Counted from the stretch's first letter, positions 1 through 12,047 are shown. The stretch is 64,000 nucleotides of DNA from Lytechinus variegatus (GCF_018143015.1 NC_054740.1:39399180-39463179); one strand, 5' to 3'. The notes: generated by a model not told the origin, from the letters alone. Program-made: numbers and translations.

Positions 1-3000
1 ATTCATTATCAATAAGTTCCGAAATTTCTTTCCTGCGACATCTCGAATCGATATGTGTATAACGTGTCATTTTCATCACTTCATCTTTTCTTCTTTTTTC
101 AGTATTAAAACGTCTGCCAATTATCTTCAACTTTGACATGTTTGACATATATACACGTGTGATTCGTTTCAGAAGTATTTAGTTGAAATTTTAAACTATT
201 CAATTCTGTCCACCGGGACAAGTGACTGATTCTCTTTCACTCCCCGAAGTTTCGTTATAAAGACCGCCAAAATTGCGTCCAACAATCGTTTAGGTTTAAG
301 GTTCATACCTAAATCCCTTATGTCACAATCACGTCAATAAACTTATATTTACATTATTTAATTAACAAAGGGTCCTTTCGAAATGTGTGAAATGTGTACG
401 AAGTTTAACGAAAGCTTGCCATTTTCAAATGTAATATTGCCAATTTGAGGATCACTTGAATACTGACTTTATAAGCACATTCAAAATGTTCTAAAAGGTG
501 GCAGGGGATTTTCATCCTCAATTCCTGGTTGTAACAAACTGTTACAACAGTAATTCCCAAGCCTCTCAGAAATAAGCATGATAAAAACAGGATAGCATAA
601 AACGCTGTTCAAAATTCTGAGCACGTTGTTTAAGCCAGTCACTCGAACAGCTTTATTTCAAAATTTTAAACAATTGTTTCGACTCTTAGAAAATGTTTAA
701 ATCTTTTTAAACGACTTGTTTAAAACTTTGAACAATAGTTGTTAGAGTAACGTATCTGAAATTTAAACAGTGTGTTTTACAGTGATATATCATTTAGATA
801 CCTCTATGGGCACTACGCGTACTATCTGACTACAACTGTTTTTGTCAAGTAATCGTAAAATGTTGTGCAAACATGCAATATTGTACAAATAGAGATGAAA
901 TGTGCGTGTTTGTGTCCTAACACATAGTGTGCCAAATGTGTTCATAAAGTGATTGAAGTTTACTCTTCAAAATTGGATATTGCCTCGTGTCAGATCAGAG
1001 TCCATGGATGGAATTCGAATTGCCGGAATGTATGGTTACTTCACACCATTATTTACCAAATGTTATAGCCAACATTACTCAATAGATATTTTCACACAGA
1101 GGTTTCAATAGAAGTTATATTTTCATATCGACGTTAATACTAATGTTTTTTTCGATAAAGAAAAAGATGTCGCGACAGTTTTTGTCCTTTTTCCCGAAAT
1201 GTAACGAAAATCCTTTTGAAAATACTGCAATGGGGAAACGTAAACTTGTTCACAAGCCTTTAAACTTAAAGTATTCAACACTAAAAGTAGAAAAGCTCAC
1301 GTAAACTCTTGACATCTTAAAGCACCACCTTCGCCTTACTCCTCGAGTATTCATTATTCCTGAAGCCGGTTAATAGATGACCAGGAGAGGTGCCGAGTGA
1401 GCCTCTTTGCTTCATGGCTCCAGAAAGTTTCACATTCCCCTTGAACTTTAACATGCATTGAAGGGGTCGACGTAAATCATACGGCAATGTAGACTCAATT
1501 ACCTCTACCTTACGAGCTAATGATCCCGAATTGTTCGACGAAAGAAGAGTTATTTGCTAATATGATATGATATATGAATTGGATTACATCGATGTTGTAT
1601 GGCAAGCTGCAAGAAAAATCCGATGTACTATAGCTATTTAGGAATGGAAGGTTTCGGGAAGAAAACATTGATTTGTGAGTTAAAATATAACCATCAATTC
1701 GTTTGTTAGTTGTTTTTGTTGTTGTTGTTGCCGTTGTTTGTTAATTAATGTTTAAGCAATGACGAGTAGAGTTGACGAGAATATTTCAGCTACAAACTTG
1801 TTTTCTTATTCGATTTTCAATATTTGCGTCATGTATCTTTGTTTACAAAGATTATTTTGATCAAAAGAATCACATTTTGTCGTGTAAAAGACAAACTTTG
1901 ACATTTTATCTTCCGAAATTATAGGCCTATATACAAACTAAAAATACGAACCGGCCTTGCCCATATTCATTAACGATGTGTTTAGATTCAATAGCTTCGG
2001 TTTTTCGTAAACGATTTTCTGCTTACACGATTAAAGGTGCATGGTATAAAGATCTCTCGTTTCACAGTCATTCATGTCATTCGCAGAAGTTTGCTTCCGA
2101 AATTCGAATTATATATTCATTATCATGAAAAGTAGATTTTATTTCAGTAAAGATTCAATGTTAAAATCAGACAACATAGGGCCTACACGCTTGACGCTTT
2201 GAAAGAAACAAACAAACATGTTTTTCAAAAAAAAATCTTTTGATTGATAGCGACACAGATCATACATGATATAGGAATTCGATGGCTTATCAGATAAACC
2301 ATAGGCAGTTTATATGGAAAAAGTGGTAAATATCTCCTTTGACATGTTTGAAGAGGACTTGAGCCCCTTCTCTCACGCAAAATATCGACAACGTCGGGTT
2401 TCATATACATTGGCGGCGGAAGGCAAAAAAGTTTGGGGGTCCATCTGAAAGTTGGGATGGAGACAGGTAAAAAATTTGACTACAAAAAAAATAGTTATCA
2501 ACCAAATTTTTATGATGGACCACCAACATTTTTTGACAAGCAAAAAAAATATATATTGTATATGTATTGTAAAAAATCAATGTTTGTTAGGTTTTCACCC
2601 ATTTTTTGTAGGGTGCTTTGTTTAGATGGGGACAGTACCCAACGTTATCCCTTTCCGCTGAACATGCTGCATAAACTAAAAAGGGGGAAAATAGACCCAG
2701 CAATTTTTTTTTCTTTTTTATTAAGGTTATTTTGCGTATAACGGGCCGGATGGAGGGAGGTAACGAAGCTAGTCTGGCTTTCTTTCTCTTTTTCATTTCG
2801 AGGCCTCCATCAATTTCAAGCTCTAAGCTGCAGTAAAGATGGCGGTCTCCCACATTTCAAACTGTATTGTTTCGATATAATTTTCCTCTTTTTTTTTGCT
2901 ATATCTTTCAGTAATTGAAAAAGATAAAAATATAATCATATTTTTATAAGAATAATGTTATGTATGTGTATGTTATTCATTTTGTTATTTGCTTATTGTT

Positions 3001-3650
3001 ATGTTATGCTGAAAAAAATAATTTTACTTGTTTATAATTTTGATATTTGAATCTGAAAATAACATAAAATAAAATGAATTCAATTCCAAACTGTGTTCAC
3101 CATTGAGATTGCGGGGATATATTGGAACGGGCATGGTCAATTTATCTAGATACTCTAAGTCATGTTTAGTTTCCTTCCATTTTAATAGATTTTTCAATAA
3201 TGATTCATTCAAAATCATTTTTTTTCATGAAAGAATATAGATATTTATGGGAATCACTTTTACAAATGTGTTAATCAATGAAAGCATTAACTTGTGCTGA
3301 ATAGTGAGAGAAAAACATCCAAATCGCTGCCGTTGACCCTATTTTCCCTGTCTTAATTCTTTTTCTGCAAACGGTGCTCAGATGATTAATTTGCCCCAAA
3401 TGTTAGCAGCCCTGACATTGTTTAACCCCACGCATCGCGTACGAGCACTGGAAATACTATCCAATTTTTTTTTCAATGATTTTTAAAGGAACTCCGGTTT
3501 GTTGCCGTTTATTGCTTCAGAGTTTCCCCTTGTTTGATTTTAATGGAGTACACGGATGTCGATAAGTTGTGGAAGGCATCATGACACTTTGCTGCTTGGG
3601 TTTGCTTCTTTAACTTTAACCTTTCTCTCGGGACTTTCGCCATCTGTTAT
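1..3650. other. Intergenic, AT-rich; no gene recognised
   Basis: No conserved coding frame or convincing exon was seen on either strand. The open frames present are short and low in complexity. A small possible TIR element at 593-785 and a repeat-like stretch at 2405-2560 are noted; the latter shares wording (a 'ggcgg' start, pyrimidine runs, 'gacaagcaaaaaaaa') with the reverse complement of about 15.0-15.1 kb. Confidence 0.5.
593..785. mobile_element. Possible small TIR (MITE-like) element
   Basis: The left end (taaaacgctgttcaaaattc) and the inverted right end (taaaacacactgtttaaatt) are similar and face each other. The interior is rich in runs of the type gtttaaa and ttcaaaa. No target duplication could be fixed, so the borders are approximate. 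Confidence 0.4.
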
Positions 3651-3652
3651 TT

Positions 3653-3770
3653 CTCAGTCATACCAATGAAACTGGCTCCAAACCGATCGATGGTATGTCA
3701 TTGGCAATAACGTAATAGATTTGGTCGGTCTGAGGTCGGTTCCACAAGTGTGGCTGTAAACGGTTGTATC
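3653..3770. mobile_element. Short TIR element, mariner/MITE-like
   Basis: It begins cagtcataccaatgaaa, contains the core ccaaaccgatcgatgg, and ends with the inverted form ggtcggtct...ccacaagtgtggctg. The same element recurs at 15494-15600, which supports a dispersed repeat rather than chance. It is non-coding. Confidence 0.5.
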
Positions 3771-3811
3771 AAAATCCTGTGGTCGTTACTCCTTGAATTC
3801 CCCGCATACTA

Positions 3812-4105
3812 ATTCCGAAGCTTCGTTATTCCGAAGGTTCGGATATTCCGAAGGTTCGTTAGTCCGAAAACGAAATGAGGTTCGTAATTCCGAAGGTTCG
3901 TTAATCCGAAAACGAAATGAGGTTCGTAATTCCGAAGGTTCGTTAATCCGAAAAAGAAAAGAGGTCCGTAATTCCGAAGGTTCGTTAGTCCGAAGACAGA
4001 ATGATTAACCTTATTTCGTTTTCAGACTAACGAACACTCGGAACAACGAACCTTATTTCGTTTTCGGATTAACGAACCTTCGGAACAACGAACCTTATTT
4101 CGGTT
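3812..4105. repeat. 42-bp tandem repeat with inverted half (palindromic array)
   Basis: Roughly four direct units, built on ccgaaggttcgttaatccg and aaaacgaaatgaggttcgta, run from about 3812 to 4000. They are followed at about 4008-4105 by copies in the opposite orientation (aaccttatttcgttttc, ggattaacgaaccttcgg). The 42-bp unit is a multiple of three, so the array stays open as 14-residue repeats (N-S-E-G-S-L-I-R-K-R). I take that as a by-product of the unit length and not a gene. The two arms could fold into a long hairpin. Confidence 0.8.
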
Positions 4106-4111
4106 TTTGGG

Positions 4112-4378
4112 GTATCGATGGGCGTAGTGGATATGATGTTGGTGACGATGATGATAATGATTTTGGTAGTGATGGGCATATTGGATGTGATGATGGTGAC
4201 GATGATGATGATTTTGGTAGTGATGGGCATATTGGATGTGATGTTGGTGACGATGATGATGATTTTGGTAGTGATGGGCATATTGGATGTGATGTTGATG
4301 ACGATGATTTTGGTAGTGATGGGCGTATTGGATGTGATGTTGGTGACGATGATGATGATTTCAGTAGTGATGGGCATA
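4112..4378. repeat. 51-bp minisatellite, left block
   Basis: About five units of a 51-bp repeat built on ggatgtgatgttggtgacga, tgatgatgatttt and ggtagtgatgggcatatt. This is the same array as the block at 7058-7760, from which it is separated by the CR1 LINE insertion. Unit length is a multiple of three and stop codons are absent from most frames. Confidence 0.85.
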
Positions 4379-7057
4379 TTTAGTTTAGTTTAGTTTACTC
4401 CAACGATGTTGTAGGACGAAGCCTGTTCATCGATCAAAGTAGAAATGTCTATTGTTGCTCTCCTTCAGACAAAATTAGATGCGCTACTTATGTTGGCATG
4501 GAGGGGTGGCAGGGGTATCGTAGACAGTGAAAAATCCCATGGAAACACACAAGAAACGAAAATTACTCAAAGTCATAGGCAATCTTCTCCCAATGCTTAT
4601 CCAGTCTATTCTTAAAAGCAATCACTGAACAAGCAGTAACTACATCTTCTGGGAGACTGTTCCACACATCTATCACTCGGTTAGCAAAGAAAAACTTACG
4701 CACATCAAGACGCGAATATCTTTTCTCTAGCTTTAAGGAATGACCTCGCGTTTTACCACCTTGTCTCAGATAGAAAATTTCAGAACTTGAATCATAGTAA
4801 CCATGCAGATATTTGTACACATCAATCATGTCACCTCTTTTACGTCGATGACTGAGTGATGGCAATTTCAGGAGGCGAAGACGTTCAGAGTATGATAAGT
4901 GCTTAATACCTGGGATCAATTTAGTAGCTCTACGTTGGACACTTTCTAACCGCCTCTGCTCACCCAGCTTATACGGTGACCACGCAGCCTGGCCATACTC
5001 TAAGATAGGGCGAATAATACCCTTAAACAAAAGCTTAATAGAGGTCTTATCCAAATGTACAAAAGTTCTTCTAATAATACCAAGCAGTCTATTAGACTTT
5101 GACACCACTTTAGAAATGTGCTCCTTGAAAGAAAGACGTGAGTCTACCTGAACTCCTAAATCTCTCTCACTCTCACATTCACGTAGAACAACCGATTGTG
5201 AACCTTTGGTCATATGATACTCAGAGTCAGAACTACTTCTTCCAATCTTCAACACAGTACATTTATCTGGGTGAAAACGTAGCTGCCACTTCTCAGCCCA
5301 GGCCTCAAGCTCAGTCAAATCATCCTGCAATTTACCGGTGGCCCCTGGAACATCAGAACGAACATACAACTTAGTATCGTCAGCAAACAGTTTGGCTGAA
5401 GTCTGCACTATATCTGGGAGATCATTAACATACATTAAAAACAAAATGGGGCCGAGAACACTGCCCTGGGGTATTCCACTGCAAACTTCTGACCAGTGGG
5501 AATGTTGACCACTGACAACGACCCTTTGACGTCTACCAAGCAGGAAATCACTTATCCATGCATGCATTTTCCCTTTGACTCCAAGAGCTTGTAGTTTACT
5601 AAGAAGTCGGTGATGGGGGACAGTGTCAAAGGCTTTCATAAAATCCATGAACACTACATCTATACTACCGCCATCATCCAAAATGCGGGTCCACTCATCC
5701 AAAACTTCTAAAAACTGTGTAGTACAAGAACGTCCAGCAATAAAACCATGCTGATGAACAGAGAGCAGCTCATTCTCCTGGAGATGACGAATAAGTTGTG
5801 TCCTTATCAAGCTTTCAAGTAACTTACAAATAACACATGTCAGACTTACAGGCCTGTAGTTCCTACCTTCTGATTTGCTACCCTTTTTGAATACAGGGGT
5901 CACATTAGCACTCTTCCAATCTTCAGGCAAAACTCCTTGTCCTACACTTTTCTGAAACAGAATGGAAATAGGAAAGCAAAGTACATCAGCTAATTCCTTG
6001 AGTACACGTGGGTGGATTTGGTCAGGCCCAGGAGCTTTACTTGGTCGCAGTTTACACAGAAGATTGAATACATCATTGGAAGATATCTCTATGTCATCAA
6101 ACGGAGCAATAAAAACACCCACAGGGGGAGCTGGCATGTCATTCATATTCTCCTGAGTAAAAACTGATGTGAAAACATCCTGCAAAACTTCAGCCTTTTC
6201 CTTGTTTGAAGTAGTGGTACTCCCATCAGGTTTGACAATGTTGGCAACTGACTCCCGGACAGTGGTCTTGGATTTTACATAGGACCAAAAAGCTTTAGGG
6301 CATTGTTTAGATCCAGATGCAATACGTCCCTCAAAATTATGAACAGCTTTTCTACATGCCCATCTGGCCTGATTACTTGAACGGGCGTAACATTGGCGTT
6401 GTTCATCAATATCCCTTCCACTGTATCTTGTACGATTAACATCCTTTAGCATATCACGCAGTTTCCTATACTGTCTGTGCTTCTCCTGCACAAGGCCAAG
6501 GGTCTTTGCATCCATCCAAGGTTTCTTTTGTTGATGCCTCTTTGAGTCAATCTTTGGGGTATATCTATCGACAGCATCATGTAACTTCTGCTTGAAAAAG
6601 AGCCAAGATTCCTCAACAGACTTATCTGCAAACTCAGCTTCCCAATGTACATCATGTAGCTTATCACTCATAGTTGCAAAGTCTGCCTTGTTAAACAGGT
6701 ACTTGCTGTCTCTAATGGAAGAGATAAATCCCTTAATCTTCATATCAAAAATGAGAGTGCAATGATCACTTTTCCCTATGCCTGCAGTCGTATTAATTTC
6801 AGAAATGTCATCCTCACTGCAAGTAAAAACCAAGTCTAAGATGTTAGAGCGCTGGCCTTGTCTGTGTCTAGTTGGTTCTTGTTGATGCTGTACAAAGAAA
6901 GCATCCCTCGTGCTTTCAAGAAATTTAAAGGCTGAGTGTTCTACACCAGGAATACATGTTTCAGACTTCCAATCAATCTCGGGATAATTAAAATCACCAA
7001 AAATCAAAACATCTTTAAAACCACCTGATCCAATCCCACGTAAAGTAGTAAAGTAGT
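4379..7057 (-). mobile_element. CR1-clade LINE, 5'-truncated, inserted in the minisatellite
   Basis: On the minus strand the body runs from about 7057 down to a 3' tail of ctaaa repeats at about 4379-4397, as expected for a CR1/L2-type element that ends in short tandem repeats. Flanking copies of the minisatellite are identical in kind on both sides. The short word atatt stands at both borders (about 4376-4380 and 7060-7065), which would fit a small target duplication. The 5' part, including ORF1 and the first part of the endonuclease, is missing, as is usual for target-primed insertion. The remaining coding frame is open. Confidence 0.85.
4563..7055 (-). CDS. CR1-like LINE ORF2 (partial endonuclease + reverse transcriptase)
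   Basis: This frame encodes the C-terminal half of an AP-type endonuclease followed by a complete reverse transcriptase and the CR1 C-terminal region. Visible landmarks in order are the endonuclease words GDFNYPEIDW, SNILDLVF and SDHCTLIF, then the RT core KAPGPDQIHPRVL, RNYRPVSLT, AFDTVPHHRLL, GIPQGSVLGP and the catalytic box FADDT. The late part has EYGQAAWSP and a C-terminal VIDVWNSLPEDVV, typical of this LINE clade. The natural start is lost. The open frame runs on upstream into the minisatellite up to 7745, so an apparent 1060-residue protein would start with about 17-residue His/Gln-rich repeats; I read that N-terminal part as an accident of insertion. No stop interrupts the RT part, which suggests a fairly young copy. 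CR1 is favoured over L2 or RTE by the motif wording, not by a tree. Confidence 0.88.
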   Translation of the reverse strand, partial: YFTTLRGIGSGGFKDVLIFGDFNYPEIDWKSETCIPGVEHSAFKFLESTRDAFFVQHQQEPTRHRQGQRSNILDLVFTCSEDDISEINTTAGIGKSDHCTLIFDMKIKGFISSIRDSKYLFNKADFATMSDKLHDVHWEAEFADKSVEESWLFFKQKLHDAVDRYTPKIDSKRHQQKKPWMDAKTLGLVQEKHRQYRKLRDMLKDVNRTRYSGRDIDEQRQCYARSSNQARWACRKAVHNFEGRIASGSKQCPKAFWSYVKSKTTVRESVANIVKPDGSTTTSNKEKAEVLQDVFTSVFTQENMNDMPAPPVGVFIAPFDDIEISSNDVFNLLCKLRPSKAPGPDQIHPRVLKELADVLCFPISILFQKSVGQGVLPEDWKSANVTPVFKKGSKSEGRNYRPVSLTCVICKLLESLIRTQLIRHLQENELLSVHQHGFIAGRSCTTQFLEVLDEWTRILDDGGSIDVVFMDFMKAFDTVPHHRLLSKLQALGVKGKMHAWISDFLLGRRQRVVVSGQHSHWSEVCSGIPQGSVLGPILFLMYVNDLPDIVQTSAKLFADDTKLYVRSDVPGATGKLQDDLTELEAWAEKWQLRFHPDKCTVLKIGRSSSDSEYHMTKGSQSVVLRECESERDLGVQVDSRLSFKEHISKVVSKSNRLLGIIRRTFVHLDKTSIKLLFKGIIRPILEYGQAAWSPYKLGEQRRLESVQRRATKLIPGIKHLSYSERLRLLKLPSLSHRRKRGDMIDVYKYLHGYYDSSSEIFYLRQGGKTRGHSLKLEKRYSRLDVRKFFFANRVIDVWNSLPEDVVTACSVIAFKNRLDKHWEKIAYDFE

Positions 7058-7760
7058 AGTATATTGGATGTGATGTTGGTGAATGATGATGATTTTGGTA
7101 GTGATGGGCGTATTGGATGTGATGTTGGTGACGATGATGATGATTTTGGTAGTGATGGGCGTATTGGATGTGATGTTGGTGACGATGATGATGATTTTGG
7201 TAGTGATGGGCATATTGGATGTGATGTTGGTGACGATGATGATGATTTTGGTAGTGATGGGCATATTGGATGTGATGTTGGTGACGATGATGATGATTTT
7301 GGTAGTGATGGGCGTATTGGATGTGATGTTGGTGACGGTGATGATGATTTTGGTAGTGATGGGCATATTGGATGTGATGCTGGTGACGATGATGATGATT
7401 TTGGTAGTGATGGGCATATTGGATGTGATGTTGGTGACGATGATGATGATTTTGGTAGTGATGGGCATATTGGATGTGATGTTGGTGACGATGATGATGA
7501 TTTTGGTAGTGATGGGCGTGGTGGAGATGATGATGGTGACGATGGTGATAAATTTCGGTGGGTGATGTCGATAAACATGGTAGTGATGTGCATAATGATG
7601 ATGACGACGATGGAGATTGTTGGTAGTAATGGGTATATTGGATTAGATGATGATGATTTTTTTTTGTTAAACTGATGTGCATGATGGAAGTGATGATGGT
7701 GACGAAACTGACGATGATGATGATGATTTTGGTAGTGATGGGCATATTGGGTTTGATGAG
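7058..7760. repeat. 51-bp minisatellite, right block
   Basis: About nine well-kept 51-bp units (7060-7520), then degenerate ones to about 7760. Plus-strand translation gives Asp-rich 17-residue repeats (D-V-G-D-D-D-D-D-F-G-S-D-G); other frames give Met/Ile/Val-rich or His/Arg-rich repeats. At least five frames are open over more than 450 bp, which argues against any one of them being a selected gene. Confidence 0.88.
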
Positions 7761-9926
7761 GATGACGATAATGAAGATGATGAATTTGGAGTAGAAATTG
7801 ACCTAATGCATGTGATGTTGGTGACTATGGTGATGATTTTAAGATGGGGTGCCGCTACAATAGTTTGGCTACTGATTTCCGTGTTATTAGTATTTCATAT
7901 ACAAAAAAGATGGGGGTTAATAATCATTCTAATTTGCATCCAATCAGGAAAGTAACAAAGTGTAAAGGTAAATTCCAATCATGCTTCGCTACTGTTCGAA
8001 CACGATCATTCATGTATAATGTTGAACCTCCTTGTATTGTAGCTTAAGAACTTTGTCGAACTTGGTAAAATATCGTTCTGATCATAATTGTATAATGCAC
8101 ACATACACAATTCTTTCTTTCTGCATTGATATCGTGCTTCCCCGTACTGACGTCATGTATTCAATATTATTTGAATCTGCTGGTATGAGCCTCGAAAATG
8201 ATATATGTGAGGTTGAATCTATATGCTTCCATGTTTGAATCATGGTAAGAACAGACTTGTTATTAGCTACCGAAATCATTGCATCTGATTGGCTCAGCGC
8301 AGTAGTCAGTGAAAATCATTTGACGATGTTCCGTGAAACCCTCGCCAGTTTTACCATTATGTATACCATATATTCATAAACCGATGGATGCTCACATAAT
8401 GCTGGGATTTATATAAAAAATACGAAAACAAGTAGCGAGTGATTTCCTCTTTTCATTGAGCCAAGTCCAAACCCTAAAAATCTTCGATCTGACGCATACT
8501 CCGAACGAGGAATCTAAACAGAGTCTCAACGCGGATCAAGTTGGGTCGTCATCTTCTATTACTTCATGTAAGGGTAAAGAAAAGGGGGAAGATGCAAACT
8601 ATGGCACGTCACACCTGTCATAAGGTCAAAGGTCAATCACGAAGTACACATGCATGAATGTGATGACATGTCAGTATGGGAATAAACAAGAGAGCGCATT
8701 GAAAGCCTGGTGGGGTTTGCTCCTCTTGGTTTGGATACGACGTTTATCCCATTCCTTCATTTTTTCATTTTTGTTTAAGATTAACTAAGTTGTAAGGTCT
8801 AAAACCTCCATTCTTTGATAGAAATGACTGAATTGAACTTCCTTTCTTTGAAATTACACTTTTACACTTTTCGCTGTTTAGTACTTTAGTTTTTAGATTC
8901 TAATTTTTAAGAAATACAAGGGATCTTAGTCAGTAGGTGACTTCAGATGAATTTTATTTGTAATCTGAATCATTGGCGGCGGTGAGGGGCACGCCCCCAA
9001 TAAAATAATGATTTCTGATATAGCAACAAAATGGAAGAGGGTCGATCGCCTCATCCCCTTCCCCTCCGGTCGCGACGGTCTAAAAATTCTGCCCCCCCCC
9101 CTTCATCCATCGGAGTCCCTGTATTACAAAGAAACAATTAGGCCTATTGATAAAACGAAACAGTTGAAACATGTTATTAAATATTATATTCCTGCTTGTA
9201 AATTACGTAAGCCTACCAAAGACAATACTTAAGTTAAGACAAAAAAAAAACGTTTTATTTGAACACGAATTGCGGGAAAATAAATGATAATCTCAGCTAC
9301 ATTGAATCATTGCCATTGGTCACACGGGCTATATATTCTAGGAACTAATCAGAATAAAATCATATTTTCGATTGAATTTATGATTACCACCATTGAAGTT
9401 GTTCAAAAGTCAGAGTATAGCTGCTTGCTAGCACAGTTGGGGAAAACCAAATCCATTATCTGGATAATTGGTTTACTATCTCAACTTATCGTATTTTGTG
9501 CTATAGATAACGTGATCTGTAGCTAAATATTGGCCATAATCCAAGAACAAAGACGGCTCAAAGTTTACATTTTGACTTAATATCGTTTTATTCAAATACA
9601 AGCTTTTTGGTTTCGATCATAGCATTCTATACATGATGAATTGCTAATGCTTTACAGTGCGTCCCGCACACACACACACAAAGGAAACCGTTTTCAGAGA
9701 TAGATTTCACAATTATTAAATATGTTTTTACTTTGAATTTGATTATGGTTAGAGTGGAATCTCATCTTTAATTTGGAACCAACAGCTTAGCAAATCATTC
9801 ACGCACGGCAGATTATAAACAATGAAAATTTAGGCATAGTCACAGAAACGAATTGCACTGAAACTCAAGTGTGAATCTAAATCTACTCCCAGTTCAGGGA
9901 TCAGTGAGAGAGAAAATTAATGCTAA
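7761..9926. other. Intergenic; no gene recognised
   Basis: AT-rich sequence with short open frames lacking recognisable domains. Simple tracts occur near 9085 (C-run) and 9240 (A-run). I see no convincing exon, RNA gene or inverted-repeat element. Confidence 0.45.
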
Positions 9927-10122
9927 AGGCCTGGTCACACCGCCCGAGCGTTGTTGGAGCGGTCGTGGAGCGGAGTGAAAAGATATCATCACCGCTCGCT
10001 ACCGTTCACAATTTTCGATTTCGATTGTTTTTTTTTTTTCGATTTTTCCCCAAATTTTGAGAGCGAAATTCGACCCTCTCTCCCTACCGCTCCAACAACG
10101 CTCGGGCGGTGTGACTAGGCCT
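9927..10122. mobile_element. Harbinger-like MITE, 196 bp, TAA target duplication
   Basis: The inverted ends are long and clear: aggcctggtcacaccgcccg with gagcgttgttggagcgg on the left, and ccgctccaacaacgctcggg with cggtgtgactaggcct on the right. TAA stands directly outside both ends (9924-9926 and 10123-10125). TAA duplication and TIR layout match PIF/Harbinger non-autonomous elements, and the ends resemble in style those of the full transposon at 22368-25250. Non-coding. Confidence 0.85.
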
Positions 10123-10125
10123 TAA

Positions 10126-11736
10126 TGAGTAAATCGTCGATTACGCAGGGTTGTCGTACCACAAACCAATTTTGTCCAATGTTTCTGAGCAACCATATTT
10201 TATCATTAAAATTTCAATCTCGTCTTGCTCATTAATGCGTGAAGCGTTCGTCACATATTAGGTATCAAAATGTAGAAGAATTAATTATATGATGATGTAA
10301 GTGAAATATCATAATTAATTTTCCTTTGAAGAAAAAAAGATGTAGGAATCCCGGTTTCCTTTTTTCTGGGACGCGCTGTAGGCTATAGCATTGGTTATTG
10401 ATATATATATATTTTTTTATAATGATGAAAATTACGTATTTTTACCTATTTGTTGTCGAACCAAAATGTTCTTATCAAAGTCTCGTTACCATGGTTACCG
10501 ATGAGCCAACGGGTGAACAACGAATCATATTCAAAGTGTGTATATGATTATTTTTGTTTGATACCTCGTCACAAAATGTATGCCCTCTTGATTTGAAATG
10601 TAACTCCATGGTTAAACCTCATAACATGCATTTAAGGACTATGTGACGAGTACTAGGTCTAAGTTTTTGTCGAAGGGACAGTTGCCAATTATCGCTCTGC
10701 ATATATATTAGTTCAGTGGTAAGAGATTTCATGATCCCGACCTTATGGTGGCTCTGGGGTACGTTTGATCACGCACGACTTCAGTCGTAAAGTTCGCGAT
10801 TTTTTTTTAACTATAAAGGTCAAGAGCACACTGAGAAAAAGCCGTCAAATTCAGCTCCTTAAGAAGAAAAAACTATTAAAAAAAAACTGAATGAAGAGAT
10901 TGACATTGAACATGTTGAACTTATTAGGCAACGCGGAAGACGCTACACATTGCCCGACCTTGCATCAACCGCTCGCATTTCTTGATGTTGCTGCCCTCGA
11001 GTGACGATTTAGTATTCCAGATAAAGTCATGTTGCCAATGCATACCTCATGGAAGACCGGAACCCTGTTTGACTCCACAGATTTTCAATAATATTCATGC
11101 ATCTCTTTATTTCCATGATGCAAAACGAAAAAATGCAAATAGGGATAGAATGATCAGATAAGCCCCAGTATTACGATCATTCATCTTAGCTCCCGGCTAT
11201 ATAGTCAGCAAACGTGACAAAATGCTCGACCAAAGCCCTTTCCATGTAATACATACCCTTTTCATGTTTATATGGATATGTTACAAATGTTCCATAGAGA
11301 TAGGGTAATAAATCATTCTGGATTACGCTTCGACGTTCACATACTCCCCGTTTTTCAGAGCTCTGGGGTATCACGTTAAACTGAAAAAAATGATCCCTTA
11401 CCCCCGGTGACGAATATGTGACTCGTTCGTTTGAAATTTGATGTTAATTCGTGAAAGATCTTCAAGGGCAGGACATAAATCACGTATAATCTTATCATTC
11501 GTGCATCACTGAAATTCGGGTAGTTTTTTTTAACTCGTGCACATATTGGTACCAACAACGCCATCAACATTTCGATTTATGCTGTTATGGCAGAGGCTGT
11601 TTGGGGGCATTTCAATTGAGGATATCAAGAAGCCAGAAGATTTTTGTGATGCAATATGTCGATGACCAGGTTATAAAAGATGTAGGCTTTGCTTGGATAC
11701 CAAATTTACGGATATTTATTTCCTTCTTATATCAAC
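10126..11736. other. Intergenic; no gene recognised
   Basis: No coding exon or RNA gene was recognised. The interval is AT-rich with a short TATA run near 10398-10412 and a few short open frames without family signature. Confidence 0.4.
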
Positions 11737-11880
11737 TTTATTGCAGGATAAAAGAGCATTGTCTTGATTGTTGATGTAGTGATTAATCACAGGCATACGT
11801 TATGATGCCGGGGATCGAACCCCGGACTTTCATGTGCCTTGTCAAGCGCCATATACCACTGAGCCACGTCATTCACCTCG
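11737..11880 (-). mobile_element. tRNA-derived SINE head, minus strand
   Basis: Read on the minus strand there is a box-A-like word tggctcagtggtatatggcg and a perfect box-B-like ggttcgatcccc near 11820, followed downstream by the 'tttatcctgcaataaag' tail area. It is too diverged in its acceptor arm to be a tRNA gene. The copy at 17073-17215 is related, sharing the body wording gggtaaaagggcattgtc. Confidence 0.6.
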
Positions 11881-12047
11881 TACGGCTGGATGATATTCAT
11901 GATGCTTTTACATGAGGAAGGATATATCAAATACACAAACCTTGGCGTAGTCGTTAACTCGGTGTATGGTGGAGGTCGCTATCGACAAGCTGGTAGAGGT
12001 GTGTAAACAAATTTTCGGCATTACTCCTATATGAATATCAGAAGTCA

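Noticed and set aside
3793-4008. 71-codon frame with repeated NSEGSLIRKRNEVR
   Set aside because: Produced by the 42-bp tandem repeat; the adjoining inverted copies show that it is a repeat field, not a gene.
7064-7675. Asp-rich open frame of 203 codons on the plus strand
   Set aside because: It is the plus-strand reading of the 51-bp minisatellite; the other frames are equally open and there is no promoter, splice or domain evidence.
11806-11872. Candidate tRNA gene with perfect B box
   Set aside because: The 5' acceptor strand has no partner and the sequence continues into a SINE body shared with 17073-17215.
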